Shown here one piece after another: positions 63,052 through 64,000 of a DNA stretch of 64,000 nucleotides. The translations under genes were made by a program, and so were the position numbers. A model generated the notes under the pieces. The model made no database searches. It was given only the letters and a program-made list of their open reading frames with translations, and was not told the origin of the DNA. The stretch covers positions 4,154,001 to 4,218,000 of the forward strand of contig NZ_OZ061318.1 of the NCBI RefSeq assembly GCF_964063345.1. The letters are read 5' to 3'. This DNA comes from Pseudomonas lini. GTDB taxonomy: Bacteria > Pseudomonadota > Gammaproteobacteria > Pseudomonadales > Pseudomonadaceae. Positions within the stretch are counted from its first letter, which is position 1. Each line of letters opens with the position of its first letter.

Positions 63052-63231
63052 TCAGCGATTTTTCGGCAGCGGGCCTCGGCGTTGATGTTTGAGGCCGTGA
63101 TGGCTGCCGGCGGTGAGTTTAAGCGTGTCGACATCGCCAGAAAGGGCGATGCCGTGCTCGGTAAAAAGATCATCCAGATCGGCAATGACCTGTTTCAGGT
63201 TTTCCTTCGGTTTTGCGTGTAGACCTGACAT
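63052..63231 (-). CDS. 59-residue protein heading the phospholipase-like operon
   Basis: An overlooked small gene: ATG at 63231 behind an ideal AAGGAG-N6 site, MSGLHAKPKENLKQVIADLDDLFTEHG... to TGA at 63052. Residues 9-25 form an amphipathic helix, and the C-terminus is basic (HHGLKHQRRGPLPKNR). It overlaps nothing and ends 14 bp before the phospholipase-like start. No family recognised. It could be a chaperone, adaptor or leader; the LexA-like box lies 40 bp upstream. Confidence 0.65.
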   Translation of the reverse strand: MSGLHAKPKENLKQVIADLDDLFTEHGIALSGDVDTLKLTAGSHHGLKHQRRGPLPKNR

Positions 63232-63271
63232 TTCTAGCTCCTTGATATGTCGTAGGTAGAATCAAATTTAA

Positions 63272-63287
63272 CTGTATGCATATACAG
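63272..63287 (-). promoter_or_regulatory. LexA (SOS) box
   Basis: CTGTATGCATATACAG fits CTGTATATATATACAG at 14 of 16 positions, with both CTG/CAG ends and all flanking AT positions kept; only the central two bases differ. It sits 40 bp before the 59-residue gene and would cover its promoter. Confidence 0.75.
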
Positions 63288-63371
63288 CTGTTTGGATCGT
63301 AGATGAGATCTTTCCTACGTCAAGGAATTACCTTTTCCGACGCAATTTTTGAGTGCAGCGATGAAATGCAG

Positions 63372-63399
63372 TTGACGGCTGTATTTTAAGTTGTACGAT
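63372..63399 (+). promoter_or_regulatory. kdgD promoter
   Basis: TTGACG (63372-63377), 16-bp spacer, TACGAT (63394-63399), 67 bp before the kdgD ATG. The -35 is strong and the -10 moderate. Confidence 0.6.
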
Positions 63400-63411
63400 G
63401 ACCTACAACTT
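63388..63411. promoter_or_regulatory. Inverted repeat over the kdgD -10 (candidate FadR-type operator)
   Basis: AAGTTGTA-CGATGACC-TACAACTT, perfect 8-bp arms. It overlaps the -10 hexamer, a repressor position, and contains TTGTA...TACAA as in several FadR-type operators. The neighbouring regulator at 60817 is the natural candidate. Confidence 0.6.
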
Positions 63412-63465
63412 CGGCGAAGGCTGAACGGTTTTCTCACACAACGTTGCTTCCAGGGTGTTCGAATA

Positions 63466-64000
63466 ATGAATCCACAAGAACTGAAGTCCATCCTCTCTTC
63501 CGGCCTGCTGTCGTTCCCGGTCACCGACTTCAATGCTCAGGGCGATTTCCATCGCGCGGGCTACATCAAACGTCTCGAATGGCTGGCCCCATACGGCGCC
63601 TCGGCATTGTTCGCCGCCGGCGGCACCGGTGAGTTCTTCTCTCTGGCGGCCAGCGAATATTCGGAAATCATCAAGACTGCCGTCGACACCTGCGCTACCA
63701 GCGTGCCGATCCTGGCCGGTGTCGGTGGCGCAACTCGTCAAGCCATCGAATACGCTCAAGAAGCCGAGCGTTTGGGCGCCAAAGGCCTGTTGCTGCTGCC
63801 GCACTACCTGACCGAAGCCAGCCAGGACGGTGTTGCCGACCACGTTGAAGCGGTATGCAAATCGGTAAAAATCGGCGTGGTGGTTTACAACCGCAACGTC
63901 TGCCGCCTGACCGCTCCTTTGCTGGAACGTCTGGCTGAGCGCTGCCCGAACCTGATCGGTTACAAGGATGGCCTGGGCGATATCGAGCTGATGGTGTCGA
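63466..64000 (+). CDS. kdgD: 5-dehydro-4-deoxyglucarate dehydratase (3' end outside window)
   Basis: Dehydrates and decarboxylates 5-keto-4-deoxy-glucarate to 2-oxoglutarate semialdehyde in glucarate/galactarate breakdown. About 178 residues of a DapA-type (beta/alpha)8 enzyme are visible: [22 protein letters not shown] at the start, [17 protein letters not shown] (substrate carboxylate loop), [42 protein letters not shown] with the catalytic-type Tyr, and [11 protein letters not shown] with the Schiff-base lysine. The ATG at 63466 gives the family N-terminus. Likely followed by other sugar-acid genes outside the window. Confidence 0.92.
   Translation, partial: MNPQELKSILSSGLLSFPVTDFNAQGDFHRAGYIKRLEWLAPYGASALFAAGGTGEFFSLAASEYSEIIKTAVDTCATSVPILAGVGGATRQAIEYAQEAERLGAKGLLLLPHYLTEASQDGVADHVEAVCKSVKIGVVVYNRNVCRLTAPLLERLAERCPNLIGYKDGLGDIELMVS

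Overview
The window is a piece of a Pseudomonas chromosome, most likely from the P. fluorescens group. This rests on gene content and order that I recognise as matching P. aeruginosa PAO1 blocks (nadC-ampD-ampE-chemoreceptor, piuA-piuC, speC, the dppA/opdP/dppBCDF dipeptide locus, roxSR), on high-GC codon use, and on many REP/BIME palindromes of the two classes typical of this group. Everything is read by eye; no database search was run.

Layout. 1-5.8 kb: translation and RNA-decay block, infB (5' end outside the window), rbfA, truB, rpsO, pnp. 5.9-7.2 kb: a tRNA-Thr(CGU), a small exported coiled-coil protein and a DUF6388-like protein. 7.2-14.5 kb: nadC, a DUF1631 protein, ampD-ampE and a chemoreceptor. 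14.6-22.2 kb: tatD and the fructose system, with the TTG-started Cra/FruR repressor divergent from fruBKA and a strong Cra operator between. 22.4-30.9 kb: a PhoD-like phosphatase, then iron uptake: a PepSY/flavodoxin reductase, a TonB siderophore receptor (piuA-like), piuC and a Sel1 protein. 30.9-34.4 kb: an accessory island with a 754-residue alpha-xenorhabdolysin A-like protein and a 298-residue helical partner. 34.4-41.4 kb: speC (with a terminator-like hairpin in its leader), an OpuC-type osmoprotectant ABC operon, and prfC. 41.7-54.8 kb: a small acidic exported protein, then the dipeptide locus: dppBCDF, an OprD-type porin and four DppA-type binding proteins, all on the minus strand. 54.9-58.8 kb: a DUF6124 gene behind an elaborate folded leader, a SIMPL protein, and roxSR. 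58.9-64 kb: an SbmA/YddA-like ABC exporter, a FadR-type regulator, a three-gene operon (59 aa, phospholipase C-like, 63 aa) behind a near-consensus LexA box, and the start of kdgD.

How the parts work together. The piu block couples siderophore import to a probable inner-membrane or cytosolic reductase. In the dipeptide locus, four different periplasmic binding proteins and one outer-membrane porin appear to feed one DppBCDF transporter. The FadR-type regulator probably controls kdgD (glucarate/galactarate breakdown) through an inverted repeat over the kdgD -10 region. The most novel-looking items are the xenorhabdolysin-like locus, the structured leader RNA at 55.07-55.28 kb, and the putatively SOS-controlled phospholipase-like operon.
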